The notes under the pieces were generated by a model. The model had not been told where the DNA came from. It saw nothing but the letters and a program-made list of their open reading frames with translations, and made no database searches. Position numbers and translations under genes: made by a program. Source: Chionoecetes opilio (taxonomy: Eukaryota; Arthropoda; Malacostraca; Decapoda; Majidae). Taken from it: a stretch of 64,000 nt of DNA. The stretch lies in NCBI GenBank assembly GCA_016584305.1, contig JACEEZ010016317.1, positions 140,001 through 204,000 of the forward strand, read 5' to 3'. Shown one piece after another: positions 31,804-42,298 of this stretch (its first letter is position 1; each line of letters opens with the position of its first letter).

Positions 31804-32600
31804 CAGGGAGGTCCCGTTATACGAGCATTCGGTATAACGGGATCTCGTATCATTCAGATACGAGAATCCGATGATACGAGATGTGTAAATTAGGGTCTAT
31901 TTTCAATATACGAGATCGAAAATCAAATGATAGGACATTCAAACAGGGGTGAGTAAAATTATCAAGTTCAAAATGCGTGCCCTCCCACTTCCTGGCTGGA
32001 CAAAGGGGGATTTGGTTGACCCCAGTGAGGTCCCCCCTAGCAAGCCGTGACCTGAAGGGTAATTAAGCATATGGCTCTGCCTGACATTTAGGGGTAATTA
32101 GCAGGTGTGCGGCCCCAACCTTGGGACCGCAGTCAGGTCACCCCTAGCAAGGCGTGACCTGAAGGGTAATTAAGCATATGGCGCAGCCTGACCTTTAGGG
32201 GTAATTAGCAGGTGTGCGGCCCCAACCTTGGGACTGCTACACTACCTTCTCTTGTATCACGCGGCGTCCCCTACATTACAATGTCTTTTTTGCTTGTTAT
32301 GCATGTTTTATGTTTAACTAATGTGCAGTTATGTTATTTTGTGTGCTATTTTCTCTTTCAGAATGCTTTTTCTACAGAATAGGTAGTACAGTGTGGGTAA
32401 TATAGACGCTGTGTGTTTGTTGTATTTGCTATAGTTTATTTTAGCTTGAAAAACATCTTCTTTTTTTCTTTCTTTTTTTAATTGATGGGATCCTGGAACC
32501 AAACCTATATTTTACCATTAGTTATGTTTCGTTATACGAAATTTCGCTTTACGAGTATGCCAGGTGGAACCTAACTGCTCGTATCTTCGGGACCTCCCTG
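31804..32600. mobile_element. CAGGGAGG-family MITE, copy C
   Basis: Ends CAGGGAGGTCCCGTTATA and GGGACCTCCCTG with TA on both sides (31802-31803, 32601-32602). A short insertion near the left end duplicates ACGAG/GATCTCGTATC. It contains the site GTAGTACAGTGTGGGTAATA (about 32382-32401), which is the uninterrupted version of the nested insertion at 48055. Confidence 0.92.
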
Positions 32601-33146
32601 TAGTAAAATCTACTAGTAAATTAACAAAGTGTATGAATCATACATACGTCAAATTACGATTTGTACACTTCAATTTCTTATTTGTTGGGCAGCCATTTTC
32701 AAAACGGTGGCCATTTTGAATTTGAAAATACCAGAAATAAATTTTCTGGATCAAAATACCCTGGAATTCATGTATTGGTTGACCCTCTGTGTGAATTTTC
32801 AAGGGATGTATGGTATTTTGATATAATTTTGGCGGCCATTTTGTTTTATGCTAATTATCTCAAATTGCCCAAGGCTGACAGCGAGCCAACATATATATTT
32901 TTCAAACCGGATATGTTGGCAAACAAAATCCACTGAAAAAAAAACTTAAGACCCCAAAACAAGGTTATAAGAAAAATGTACTTTTGACTGCCGGACTATG
33001 GGACCATTACTCCCTCACAGAACACAAGGGCACGGCTGCCACCACACATGTAACACACTGCCCACCACCACCACCCACTGCCACACAGGACACACTCCCA
33101 CAGTCACGGGTACAACCACACTTGTCCACACAACACACCACCTCAA

Positions 33147-34109
33147 AAGTGGATCTTCATGTGCTGAGTAATATCACCCTTTGTCTTGAAACACTTGCTA
33201 CAAATATCACACTTGAACTCCCTCAAGCCAGTGTGTCTAAAGGTGTGTCTGTTGAGTTCAAAAATGGTATTAAATCTTTTCCCACACTCTAGACATTCAT
33301 GATTTTTAACACCATTGTGTGTCAGGGTGTGTTCGGTGAGGTGACACTAATAAGTGAACATTTTCCCACTCTCAACATTCATAGTTCTTAACACCACTGT
33401 GTGTCAGGGTGTGTGGTGAGGGTACTCTTTGTAGCAAATCTTTTCCCACACTCTAAACATTCATAGTTCTTAACACCACTGTGTGTCAGGGTGTGTGTGG
33501 TGAGGGTACTCTTTGTAGCAAATCTTTTCCCCACGCTCTAAACATTCATAGTTCTTAACACCACTGTGTGTCAGGGTGTGTGTGGTGAGGGAACCCATTC
33601 TAGTAAATCTTTTCCCACACTCTAAACATTCATAATTCTTAACACCACTGTGCGTCAGGGTGTGTCTGGTGAGGTCACTCTTTCTAGCAAATCTTTTCCC
33701 ACACTCTTAAGCATTCATAATTCTTAACACCACTGTGAGTCAGGGTGTGTTCGGTGAGGTGACCCTTTTGAGTGAACATTTTCCCACACTCTAAACATTT
33801 ATAGTTCTTAACACCACTGTGTGTCAGGGTGTGTGTGGTGAGGTCACTCTTTCTAGCAAATCTTTTCCCACACTCTAAACATTCATAGTTCTTAACACCA
33901 CTGTGTATCAAGAAATGTTGCTCAAGCCTACTCTTGCATTTGAATGTTTTGTCACACTGCTGACACTTCAGCTCACTGTCTGCCTTGTGACCTGAGCTGC
34001 CTGTCTCCAGGTGATTCTTGCCATCACACCTGTGCCTCCCCACACCTGAGGCAGACTGATCCTGCTGCTCCCGACCACTCATGTTGCTGCCTGGCCCCAC
34101 AGCCTCCAC
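33147..34109 (-). pseudogene. C2H2 zinc-finger paralogue, frameshifted
   Basis: The leader MEAVGPGSNMSGREQQDQSA matches the gene at 11399-12496. The first frame gives three complete fingers (KCQQCDKTFKCKSRLEQH..., [18 protein letters not shown]..., KCLECGKMFTQKGHLTEH...) and then runs to a stop at 33684 after a one-base insertion (CACTCTTAAGC where copies have CACTCTAAAC). Further fingers follow in other frames, with an extra C near 33531, a lost GT near 33412 and damage near 33350, to a terminal finger ending MKIHF near 33147. At least four indels; linkers here are uniformly SGVKNY. It is nearer a recent paralogue than an old fossil. Unless these are consensus errors, no long product can be made. 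Confidence 0.75.
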
Positions 34110-34290
34110 CGCTGCAATACTCTCGCCAGCACACGCGATGGCTGGTCCTGCGGGAACCCTCGGGGATGCCGGAGTGAGTTAGATTAGTGCCGAGCGGAGC
34201 AGCCGGTTTGGACTATGACCTCAGCACCTGCAACAGTGGTGACAGTCAGGACACAGAGAGCCATGCGCTGCCCTGACACTCTGCTCTTTG
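34110..34290 (-). other. 5' flank of the zinc-finger paralogue
   Basis: Homologous to 12497-12680, as described there; similarity stops at CACTCTGCTC. Shows that the duplication took in upstream DNA as well as the coding exon. Confidence 0.65.
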
Positions 34291-34569
34291 CATAAATATC
34301 CCCTCAGACGCCATAGCAAGCAAACATGTTCACTCCCACTCTTGCCACCTAAGTGTTTCTGGTGCCCATCTGTGAATCCTGGCGCTGTGTCTTTGGTCTG
34401 GCCCCTGGGGGTTATACTACAGTGTCTGTGCTGGCCCCTATCAGGGTGAGAGCAGAGGCCCTGCGCGGGGCACTGGCTCGACTGGGCCACAGTCAACGCC
34501 GGTTTCCCGTATCTCCGGGAGGCGTTGGGTTTCTCAAACAACCAGTACATCAAGTCATATGGTAGTAAA

Positions 34570-34692
34570 ACAATGTACAGTGGATGGAGCATCAGTGGTT
34601 GTGTGTGGTACTTGTAACCATGCACTTACTGATGATGAAACAGGATGTGATAAATGTGGCCACTTGAGGCTGAAGGTTTGTAGGCCTAAAAT
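34570..34692 (+). pseudogene. Probable PHD-like fragment of a LINE ORF1
   Basis: Reads VCGTCNHALTDDETGCDKCG then HLRLKVCRPKMYN and a stop: a C-x2-C...C-x2-C-G-H arrangement as in the PHD fingers of CR1/L2-type ORF1 proteins. Sequence on the far side of two later insertions (36569 onward) could be its continuation. Short and therefore tentative. Confidence 0.4.
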
Positions 34693-34712
34693 GTACAATT
34701 GAACCTAAGGTA

Positions 34713-35348
34713 CCGTAAATGGCGGCGTACAAGTCGACTCTTTGAGCCTGAAAAAATCTCTCCAAAACTAGGGGTCGACTTATACGGCAAGGATAAACTA
34801 CGAACCTTTACCACCGAGTGGCAAATAAGTGGATCAGCACTACTAACAATCGCTGTACAGCAGGTTACCACAAATATTTCCAACTAAAACTTGTGTTCGG
34901 TGAACTTACTTAACATATTTTATACACAGATTAATATATAAATAATACAATAATAATATAAATTCAGTTTATATCAACACAAAACCATAGGCTGTTTCCA
35001 ACAGCTGATACACAGATTGTAAACAACTGACCGGAACACCACTGAACCGAAGCGGCCAGTCAGACAACTGCAATAACAACTGCCTTGCTGCTCGCCGAGA
35101 GCCAGCGCTGTCCGCCCAACTCATTGTACCTCACACTCTAACAATACAATCGGTAATTCTGATCTACAAATATATCGTGACCATACACTACGGGGGTAAA
35201 GACTAAATTGTAAGCTTTGGCCTACCAGTAGCATACCGTATTTTTGGGGCCGACTTATACAGCAAGTATAGGCCTAACCCGTAATCTTGAGCTAATAGTC
35301 TTGAGGTCGACTTGTACGCCTGGGCGACTTATACGCCGCCATTTACGG
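34713..35348. mobile_element. MITE related to the 3.9-kb element
   Basis: Ends CCGTAAATGGCGGCGTACAA and its inverse CGCCGCCATTTACGG, the same as at 23415/27315. Sub-terminal blocks (CTCTCCAAAACTAGGGGTCG, AAGCTTTGGCCTACCAGTA, TTTTTGGGGCCGACTTATA) match that element in reverse orientation. No ORF. It is an internally deleted derivative. Confidence 0.8.
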
Positions 35349-35366
35349 GAAGTAATGTGTAAACAC

Positions 35367-36560
35367 GGTATCCGGTCATTTCGCCCAAACCAAAAGATCA
35401 TTTTGCCCACATGCTGGAGGCATTTCACCCACAGTAGATTATTACAGTTGTAATATTAAGAGGGTAAGTATAGAAGAGGAACACAAGAACTTGCTTACTT
35501 GTTTTTGCTTTTCATTTTCACTCTTTTATTGTGCAACGTTTTGCCAAGTCACAGTTGGTATCATCAGGCTAAAAAATATTCTGCCGGAAAGAATTGTTAA
35601 AAATGTGGAAAGATGAAAAAATATGTTCAAATACGTCTTTCCCGGGACATTGGATTTAATGATGTAATTGAGGAAAGTCAAACTCAAGGAATGAAAAGAA
35701 TGAGGAATGGAAACTTGTGAATAAGAATAAATAAAAAACCGATAACCGAGGAATAACATATAATTATCGTACAACAAATATTACTTGAGGGTTAAAAACA
35801 ATGAACAAAAGGATGAAATAACGAGGAAAATAGCTCCGATGTTTGAGTGTCTTTCTCACCGAGCCACCACCACCCAAGAATATATTTCAAGAACGTTCCA
35901 CAGCTCTTCACGGCCACCTTCCTGTTGGAGTGTTTTCAGTATGTCTGTACGCACTAATCATGACATTGAAGGACGGCACAGCTGCCTAAACAAGCGTGCA
36001 GCAGGTAGATGTAGCCTCCAGTTCTACCTTCCAGTAAGACTTCTTCACAAAGATGCTAAATTAACATCTTTACATATTAGGCTGGTGTCCCAAAGAAAGC
36101 TCCAAAGGATCCAACAGAGACATTAAAGAGAACAGCAAAGTGAATTGTTCAGTTAATGAGATGAGTACATGAGGGGTGAGAGATCCTCATTACAACTTTT
36201 GAAAGCTTGTTCATATCTTAATGGACCAGAAAGCAGCTAACCATTATAATTACCATGAACTTTGCTTACTGTATGTCATTTACAATTAAAATTGACATTA
36301 TTTTTTAATATTAATATTTTTATGTTTTTCTTAAAAGTTTTAATTGCTCACTGTATAATTTTTACAATAAAAATTATGACATGATATACTTGGGTTATAA
36401 AATTCTAATGTTTCTATTAGGTTTAAATAGTTTTTACTACATGATTTGTGTATTGAATAATACTTGTGGGCGAACCAACTTAAGTGTGGGCGAACAGACT
36501 CAAGATTTGGGCGAAATGATTTGTGGGCGAACTGACATGTGGGCGAAAAGACAGTAAACC
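35367..36560. mobile_element. 1.2-kb element with TTTCGCCCA ends and 8-bp duplication
   Basis: Flanked by GTAAACAC (35359-35366, 36561-36568). Left end GGTATCCGGTCATTTCGCCC; right end, inverted, GGTTTACTGTCTTTTCGCCC. Sub-terminal TTTTGCCCACATG / GGGCGAACTGACATG-type repeats occur several times on both sides. The interior (35450-36450) has short frames with no domain. An 8-bp duplication is typical of hAT and P-type transposons, but no transposase is present to decide. Confidence 0.75.
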
Positions 36561-36568
36561 GTAAACAC

Positions 36569-36943
36569 CCACCCACTACACAGTGTTGTGGATGGGTTCA
36601 AGATGGTACTATTCCCCAAGTGTATGAAATGGCTATGGGTTTATGTGCAGCAGTGGAATCGCTCGCTAGTCAAGTAGATACTTTACAACAAGTTGTAACG
36701 AGACACCCTGAGCAGTCGCCAGTTGACACAACATCACAAGGCAATGATGCCACTACAGTTATGGTACAGGAGGCAGTAAGGCAAGCTATGGAGCCACACA
36801 AGGGGAAATACTCCATTAAATCAATGGAACAGCATAATTTTACTCCGCAGGTGGTGAAGACTGAATTTAAGGATATTTCAAGTTACCTGATGAGTAAGGA
36901 AGTTAACTGGGAAAATGTTGCTTGTATAAACAGGGACAGGTGA
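36569..36943 (+). pseudogene. Possible coiled-coil part of a LINE ORF1
   Basis: After the 8-bp repeat the frame reads TQCCGWVQDGTIPQ then LCAAVESLASQVDTLQQVV, a likely coiled coil, and ends at RDR with a stop at 36941-36943. In CR1-type ORF1 proteins a PHD finger is followed by such a helix. The Met at 36539 belongs to the inserted element, so it is not the real start. Confidence 0.35.
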
Positions 36944-37039
36944 ACATTTTGTTGGAGTGAGCAGAAGCCCACCATCAGGAAAAAGTCATTACCAAACACA
37001 GGCAAAACACAAAACATCCTGGAGCTGTTGTTCACTGCT

Positions 37040-37420
37040 GTGGCTGCCTAATACAGGACCCCCAAGCCCTGAACACAGTCCTGCCACACCCTAAACCCAT
37101 AGAAATACCCTAATACAGGACCCCCAAGCCCTGAACACAGTCCTGCCACACCCTAAGCCCGTAGAAATACCCTAATACAGGACCCCCAAGCCCTGAACAC
37201 AGTCCTGCCACACCCTAAGCCCGTAGAAATACCCTAATACAGGACCCCCAAGCCCTGAACACAGTCCTGCCACACCCTAAACCCATAGAAATACCCTAAT
37301 ACAGGACCCCCAAGCCCTGAACACAATCCTGCCACACCCTAAGCCCGTAGAAATACCCTAATACAGGACCCCCAAGCCCTGAACACAAGCCTGTCACACC
37401 CTAAGCCCGTAGAAATAAAA
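37040..37420. repeat. Tandem array, 62-bp unit, six copies
   Basis: Units contain CCCTAATACAGGACCCCCAA, GCCCTGAACACAGTCCTGCC and CCCGTAGAAATA. Variants CATAG and CGTAG alternate, showing duplication of pairs. It stops ten bases before the TIR at 37430. Confidence 0.92.
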
Positions 37421-37710
37421 ATTAAAATACAGTAAACCCTCGCGTATCCGGACTAATTGGGCCAAGGAGTGGTCCGAGTTATGCAAGAATCCGAATAATG
37501 CGAGGATTTGAAGAAAGAAAAAAAAAATCTAGGTAAATACGTACAGAACATTTCCAAGTCATGCAAATATCACTAAACATAAGATAAATAATGTAAATAA
37601 ATAGATCTACAGTAAAAATACACAATAGGCTACAGTACAGTATTTACTCACCACCTCTGATGCCGTCGTGATGATAATTCCTGTGTGGTCTAGTGGCGAC
37701 TTGTGGCAGC

Positions 37711-38154
37711 TTATAAAGCCACCTCCTCCCCCTCACTGATACTCATGATCAAAGGCAGTGGTGAATCCGGAGATTCGGAGTCACTCTCCATTGGACTGAC
37801 TATGCCTGAAGGGCCTGCAACAGGTGAGGATGGTGAGGCAACCATAAGTAGAGGAGGCGAAGGTGGGGTTTTAGAGGATAGTGAAGATGAAGGACCAGAA
37901 GGAGCTGGTTTAAAGAAGGTGTCTATGGTTGTCTGGCGTAGTGTCCAGCGACTTTGGGTTGCAAAAATTCTATCACAGATCTCCCGTAGAGAGGTAGCAA
38001 AAACAAGTAGTTCAGCTTCAGTATTTGGGTGCTCCAAATACTCAACTAGTGTTTCTGCTGCCTGCCTTACGGCAGATGCCGTTGGTCGAGTCGGCAGTAC
38101 GTCATCGTCATCGTCACTAGTCTTGTTGATCCGGGTGCAAATCCTTATCAGCAA
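37711..38154 (-). pseudogene. pogo/Tigger transposase, C-terminal tail after frameshift
   Basis: Contains an Asp run (TSDDDDDVLP), a helical stretch, then RQTTIDTFFKP and a Ser/Pro-rich acidic end. QTTI-F-F near the C terminus is a common feature of jerky/Tigger-type proteins. It overlaps the previous fragment in another frame, so one indel near 38120-38150 separates them. Confidence 0.7.
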
Positions 38155-38815
38155 TCTCAGCGTCCGTCAGTGTCTGATACCCAGGGTCACCTTCATCACC
38201 ATCCAACCAATTACTAACATCTTCTTCGGTCGCTGTCTCCCCAGCCTGCACAATGTGGCGGTGAAAGTTAGCAGTCTCAAATCCCTCAAATTCAATCACT
38301 GGATCAGTGCCACGAATCAGACGATTCCAGCCATTAGACAGGGTGCTGGCTGAAACATCCTTCCAAGAACGAGCCAGGTTGAAAATGCCAGATTTGAAAT
38401 CATACTTGCGCAGGTTGTCGAGTGTCAGCTGGCCAACATCCCTGTCTTCCTCGTCAATCACCACCATTACCTGCTCTAAAAACCTCCGCCGGTACAGCCG
38501 TTTCATAGCCACGATAATACTCTGGTCCATTGGTTGAATGAGTGAAGTCGTATTAGGAGGCCAATACAAGACCCTGATACGACCTTTATCACCAACCAAC
38601 TCACTCTCGACAGGATGCGCGGGTGTAAATAAATACGCGGATAATACAGTGGAAGACAGAGAAGTTGGCGGTGTCTTGCATCCGTCACGCTCCTTGACAA
38701 ATTTCTTTAATTCCCTCCCGGCGCTTCCTAGGGGGAATGATTGAAAAAAAAAGATGTCTGGGAACTCACTCACGGCCTTGACTTCCTGCTTGCAGTTTTT
38801 CAAATCATTAGTCAT
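38117..38815 (-). pseudogene. pogo/Tigger transposase, catalytic-end fragment
   Basis: Residues about 83-115 read VLYWPPNTTSLIQPMDQSII then VAMKRLYRRRFL, the conserved block around the last catalytic acidic residue of DDE-type pogo/Tigger (CENP-B-like) transposases, where NTTS-QPMDQ is diagnostic. The part before residue about 75 is poorly matched and the earlier catalytic Asp residues and the HTH/CENP-B DNA-binding domains are not found to the right (38820-39330). A one-base frameshift at the end moves reading into 37711-38154. Non-functional. Confidence 0.85.
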
Positions 38816-39338
38816 TAATGGGCAGTGACCAGGACATATTGTTTCTTATCGCCAGTCCCGGCTTGATTTCCCACAACGTCACCAGAACATTTAGGGAAAG
38901 TGGTTTCGCTCAGTTGGATATGGGGCCTAAGCCACAGTTGACTGCAGACAAGATCACCCGTATTCAGCTTATATAAGATTGGTTTTAGTTCAAAAGAAAT
39001 TGTGAGGGAGACTGTTAGCTCAACGATAGGTTGAGCGCTGGGTTAAGAAATTGCAAGACTTTACGGATGTAACGAGACACGCTCCTTACACACACTGTAC
39101 CCAGTAACTGTGGGTTTATTGACTTTAATTATCTTGCTGTTTTGGTAGGAGATTTCACTAGCTGTTTTTTGATAATATTCAAAGCTTTCTTTTAAACTTT
39201 TTTCTTGCGTCCAGGACGAGACAAGTGCGTTACTTTCAACAGTTGGCGAGTAAAATATTTTCAAGACTGGCCTGTTTGTGTTTATGTACATTTTCTGTGG
39301 TAATCTTAGTGGGGAATACTATGATCTTGTTGTGCGCA
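38816..39338. other. Interior of the split Tigger element, nothing coding recognised
   Basis: No HTH or CENP-B domain visible on the minus strand where the N terminus should be. The open frame at 39061-39291 has no recognised domain. Confidence 0.35.
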
Positions 39339-40691
39339 AGAAAGGGAAAGGGGACCGTCAGGACTGCAACAATTACCGCGGTATTACACTGCTCAGCGTG
39401 CCAGGCAAGGTACTTGCCCATCTATTGCTGACACAGATTCACAGTTATCTGCTGAAGCATCAGAGACCTCAGCAGTCTGGGTTCACGCCTGGTAAGTCAA
39501 CAACGGACCGTATCCTAGCGCTTCGTGTCCTGGTGGAACGCCGACGTGAGTTTCGACAGGGGATGCTTGCAGCCTATGTTGATCTCCAGAAGGCGTTTGA
39601 CTCAGTGCATCGTGAGTCACTCTGGGATCTTCTGCAACTTCGCGGGATTCCTGCAAGGACTATTGGTTTGATAACTGGTCTGTATTCTGGGACTGAGAAT
39701 GCTGTGAGGTGTGGGGCAGGTGTATCCAGCTTCTTTCCTGTGAATACAGGAGTGAGGCAAGGGTGCGTCCTTGCCCCATCACTTTTCAACACTTGTATGG
39801 ACTGGGTATTGGACAAGGTTGTAGATCAAAGTGATTGTGGAGCATCCGTTGGCAACACCAAGATCACTGATCTTGTTTTTGCTGATGATGCAGTAATCTT
39901 TGCTGAGTCGCTGGAGGTCCTGGTGATGGCTCTCGAGGCGCTGCAAGAGGAGGCAAAGCCTTTGGAACTTAAGGTCTCCTGGCTTAAGACCAAGGTCCAG
40001 GTGTTTGGAGACTTACTAGATGAAACAGTACAGTCTGTTCATGCGTGTGGCGACGACATTGAGATCTTGGAAAGTTTGATATACCTTGGTAGCGCAGTCC
40101 ATAATGACAGCGGGTCACGTCAAGAAGTCTTACGGCGGATTGGCATAGCCCACGGTGCTATGGACTCGCTCAGCGGGAGTATTTGGCATTGTCGGTACCT
40201 GTGCAGGAGGACAAAGATCCGGATCTTCAATCGCTTGTGATCCCTGTCTTACTCTATGGTTGTGAGACATGGACACTAAATAGTGACTTGAAGAGACGAA
40301 TCAATGCCTTTGGTAATAAGTGTCTTCGCAGAATCATGGGGTATCGCTGGGATGATTACGTGTCAAATCAGCGATTGCACCGTGAGACTGAATCGAGACC
40401 TATTACCTGCATAGTCCGTCAGCGCCAACTTCGGCTATATGGGCATGTGGCACGCTACCCTGAAAGCGATCCTTCCCATCGGGTTGTATCTGTAAGAGAC
40501 AATCCGGCATGGAGGAGGCCAAGGGGGCGCCCACAAGGCTCGTGGCTGGGGCAAGTTGATGGTTCTTTCGAGAGCTTGGTATGGGAAAGGAGCCTGCATG
40601 GGAACTCGCGCGTGTTGACCCCCAGGAGTGGCGTCGTAGGGTGGGCGAGAAGACGCGCCCCCCGGCGTATGCCCCCAATGATTGATTGATA
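39339..40691 (+). mobile_element. RTE-like LINE, copy 3, 5'-truncated, two frameshifts
   Basis: Plus-strand copy flanked by TTGTGCGCA (39330-39338, 40692-40700). Begins within KGKGDRQDCNNYRGI and runs through DLQKAFDSVHR, TGVRQGC and FADDAVIFAES. Compared with copy 2, one G is missing near 40230, which closes the first frame at 40240 (RIFNRL), and a few bases are lost near 40568. The C terminus (GHVARYPESDP) and TTGA tail are kept. The 9-bp duplication proves insertion into the Tigger element. Confidence 0.93.
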
Positions 40692-40814
40692 TTGTGCGCA
40701 TGTGTTTACCCATGGCAACGATGGAACTACGCCAACTACTTCGACCTCTACGTTCATAATTCAATTATGATTAATCAGGGCTTTCACATAAATTCTTGCC
40801 GCCCTGCCATATTG

Positions 40815-40849
<35 letters not shown>

Positions 40850-40899
40850 GAATAATGTCGGAATCCGAATAATGACGGTCCGAATACGCGAGGGTTTAC

Positions 40900-41678
40900 T
40901 ACTCGACCCTCGATTTTCCGGACTATTAGGGGGTAAGCCTGGTCCGGGAACCGCGGTAGTCCGGGAGGTGTAGCACATAACCCATGGGAAAAATTTATGG
41001 TCGATCCGATCTCCCGTCTGTACCCGTACTCATTAACACCCAGGCATACCAAAATATATATAAATGATAAGTTATGCATAGAAATTATGAAATAGGCATA
41101 TTGTTGCTTACCTTAAATCTAATAGGGATTATGTACAGGGGCGAGGGGTTCCGAGGAGGGCGGAGTTCCGGGCGGGGATCGCCCGCTCACAGCTGATAAC
41201 TTGTAAACAAAACTGTATTCTTCACAAACACTTGCAACACTTCTACCCGCTTCTAGTTTCTTTATTAATTCAAGTTCTGTGGCCCAGTAAGATGTACTGG
41301 TTTTCTAGTAGGCATTGTAGCGATATTAATAACAGAGCGGAGGATGTGTAGACAATGGCGTCGATACAGTGACTAGGACAATGACTCTTGCTCTCTCACC
41401 TCGACCGCCCTGATCCCTAGTGGCGGCCGGATGCATATTTACAATTCACTCTCGGCTGTCAGCCAGGCCCCCCCCACCACCTCCCGCATCGGCGGCCTTC
41501 TCCACCTGCTCGGCTCCACCCACTCACTTGCTGAATGCCGTACTTTCCTTAAATGTCCCAGGCTATTCCTGTTATATGTCCGGCAGTGGACGAAAATGCC
41601 AAATATGTCCGGGGGTGGAAAATAACCGGGAAATCCGAAATCCAGCAATAGGAGGTCCGGAAAATTGAGGATCGAGTG
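40900..41678. mobile_element. pogo-like MITE, ACTCGACCCTCGATTTTCCG ends
   Basis: Left end ACTCGACCCTCGATTTTCCGG and right end CCGGAAAATTGAGGATCGAG are inverted. It abuts the Tigger right end, so one inserted at or beside the other. Interior has C-rich sequence and short frames only. Sub-terminal GTCCGG(G/A) motifs also inverted. Edges are uncertain by a few bases. Confidence 0.7.
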
Positions 41679-41699
41679 TATGTATATAAAAAAGTATGT

Positions 41700-42048
41700 A
41701 CTATCAGGATATTTTTTTTATTTTTACGTTGGAGCCTATAACGACTGTAGGCTATTCTTTCTTTTTCCTTGAGCCCTGGATGGTTGGCCCTTGCCCGTGG
41801 TAGAGCAGGTAGTCGCAGTCGAAAGGTGAGGTTGATGCAGCAGCATGTGGGTATCTTCGGCCACGATGGAAGAAACAGTTGCTTGGACTTGAACTCGGGA
41901 CCTCACCTCGAGTGCTCATAACTACGAAGGCTCTTATCCACCGCGTTAAAGGTGGTGGAAAGAGTTGCCCCCGGCAGGATTCGAACTCAGGACATCGAGC
42001 TCATTATTCCAAGACACTAACCACTTGACCACCACCTCCCCCCTTTTC
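41700..42048 (-). repeat. tRNA-derived SINE, with two tRNA-like segments
   Basis: Minus-strand head at 42048 (GGGGAGGTGGTGGTCAAGTG) has an A box (GGTCAAGTGGTTAG) and B box (GAGTTCGAATCC). A second tRNA-like segment follows at about 41955-41885 (GTGGATAAGAGCC; GAGTTCAAGTCC). The body at 41705-41860 is of the same family as 53430-53640. The 3' A-rich tail appears as a T tract near 41710. Confidence 0.75.
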
Positions 42049-42298
42049 TCCCTTCCATTTTTAGAATACAACATGCCAGCAGTTGTATTTGCTTACAGGA
42101 TTAAGAGTAACAGTACAGGGAGGTCCCGTTATACGAGAATTCGATGATACGAGATGTGTAAATTAGGGTCTACTTTCAATATACGAGATCGAAAATCCAA
42201 TGCTAATACATTCAAACTAGGGTGAGTAAAATTACCAAGTTATTTACTTAAGTAAATTACAAGTTATTTATTAAAATTATCAAGTCATTTACTGACTA

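Larger units (their letters stand above)
28519..32998. mobile_element. 4.5-kb DNA element with about 400-bp inverted repeats, family not recognised
   Basis: The outermost matching bases are TAGTCCGGCAG (28519-28529) and CTGCCGGACTA (32988-32998). Then come inverted blocks: AACCTTGTTTTAGGGTCTTA, CAGTGGATTTTGTTTGCC, GGGCAATTTGAGATAATTA, AAACAAAATGGCCGCCAA, GGTCAACCAATACATG and TTCCAGGGTATTTTGA, reaching to about 28830 on the left and 32690 on the right. Minus-strand genes lie between the arms, and MITE copy C (31804-32600) was inserted near the right arm. No clear target duplication was found. The 5' side, 31190-31800, has no ORF. Confidence 0.75.
37430..40899. mobile_element. pogo/Tigger element with transposase, split by a LINE
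   Basis: Left end CAGTAAACCCTCGCGTATCC after TA (37428-37429); right end CGAATACGCGAGGGTTTACT at about 40880-40899, missing its last G where another element begins. Sub-terminal GTCCGAATAATG blocks are also inverted. Minus-strand transposase pieces lie at 37711-38815; the N-terminal half of the gene is absent. RTE-like copy 3 (39339-40691) and a poly(A) stretch (40818-40845) occupy the right part. Confidence 0.85.

Noticed and set aside
37040..37420. CRISPR-like array (62-bp repeats)
   Set aside because: The whole unit repeats; there are no variable spacers.
40818..40845. Poly(A) tail of RTE-like copy 3
   Set aside because: The LINE ends at 40691 with a TTGA tail and its target duplication; the A run belongs to the Tigger element.
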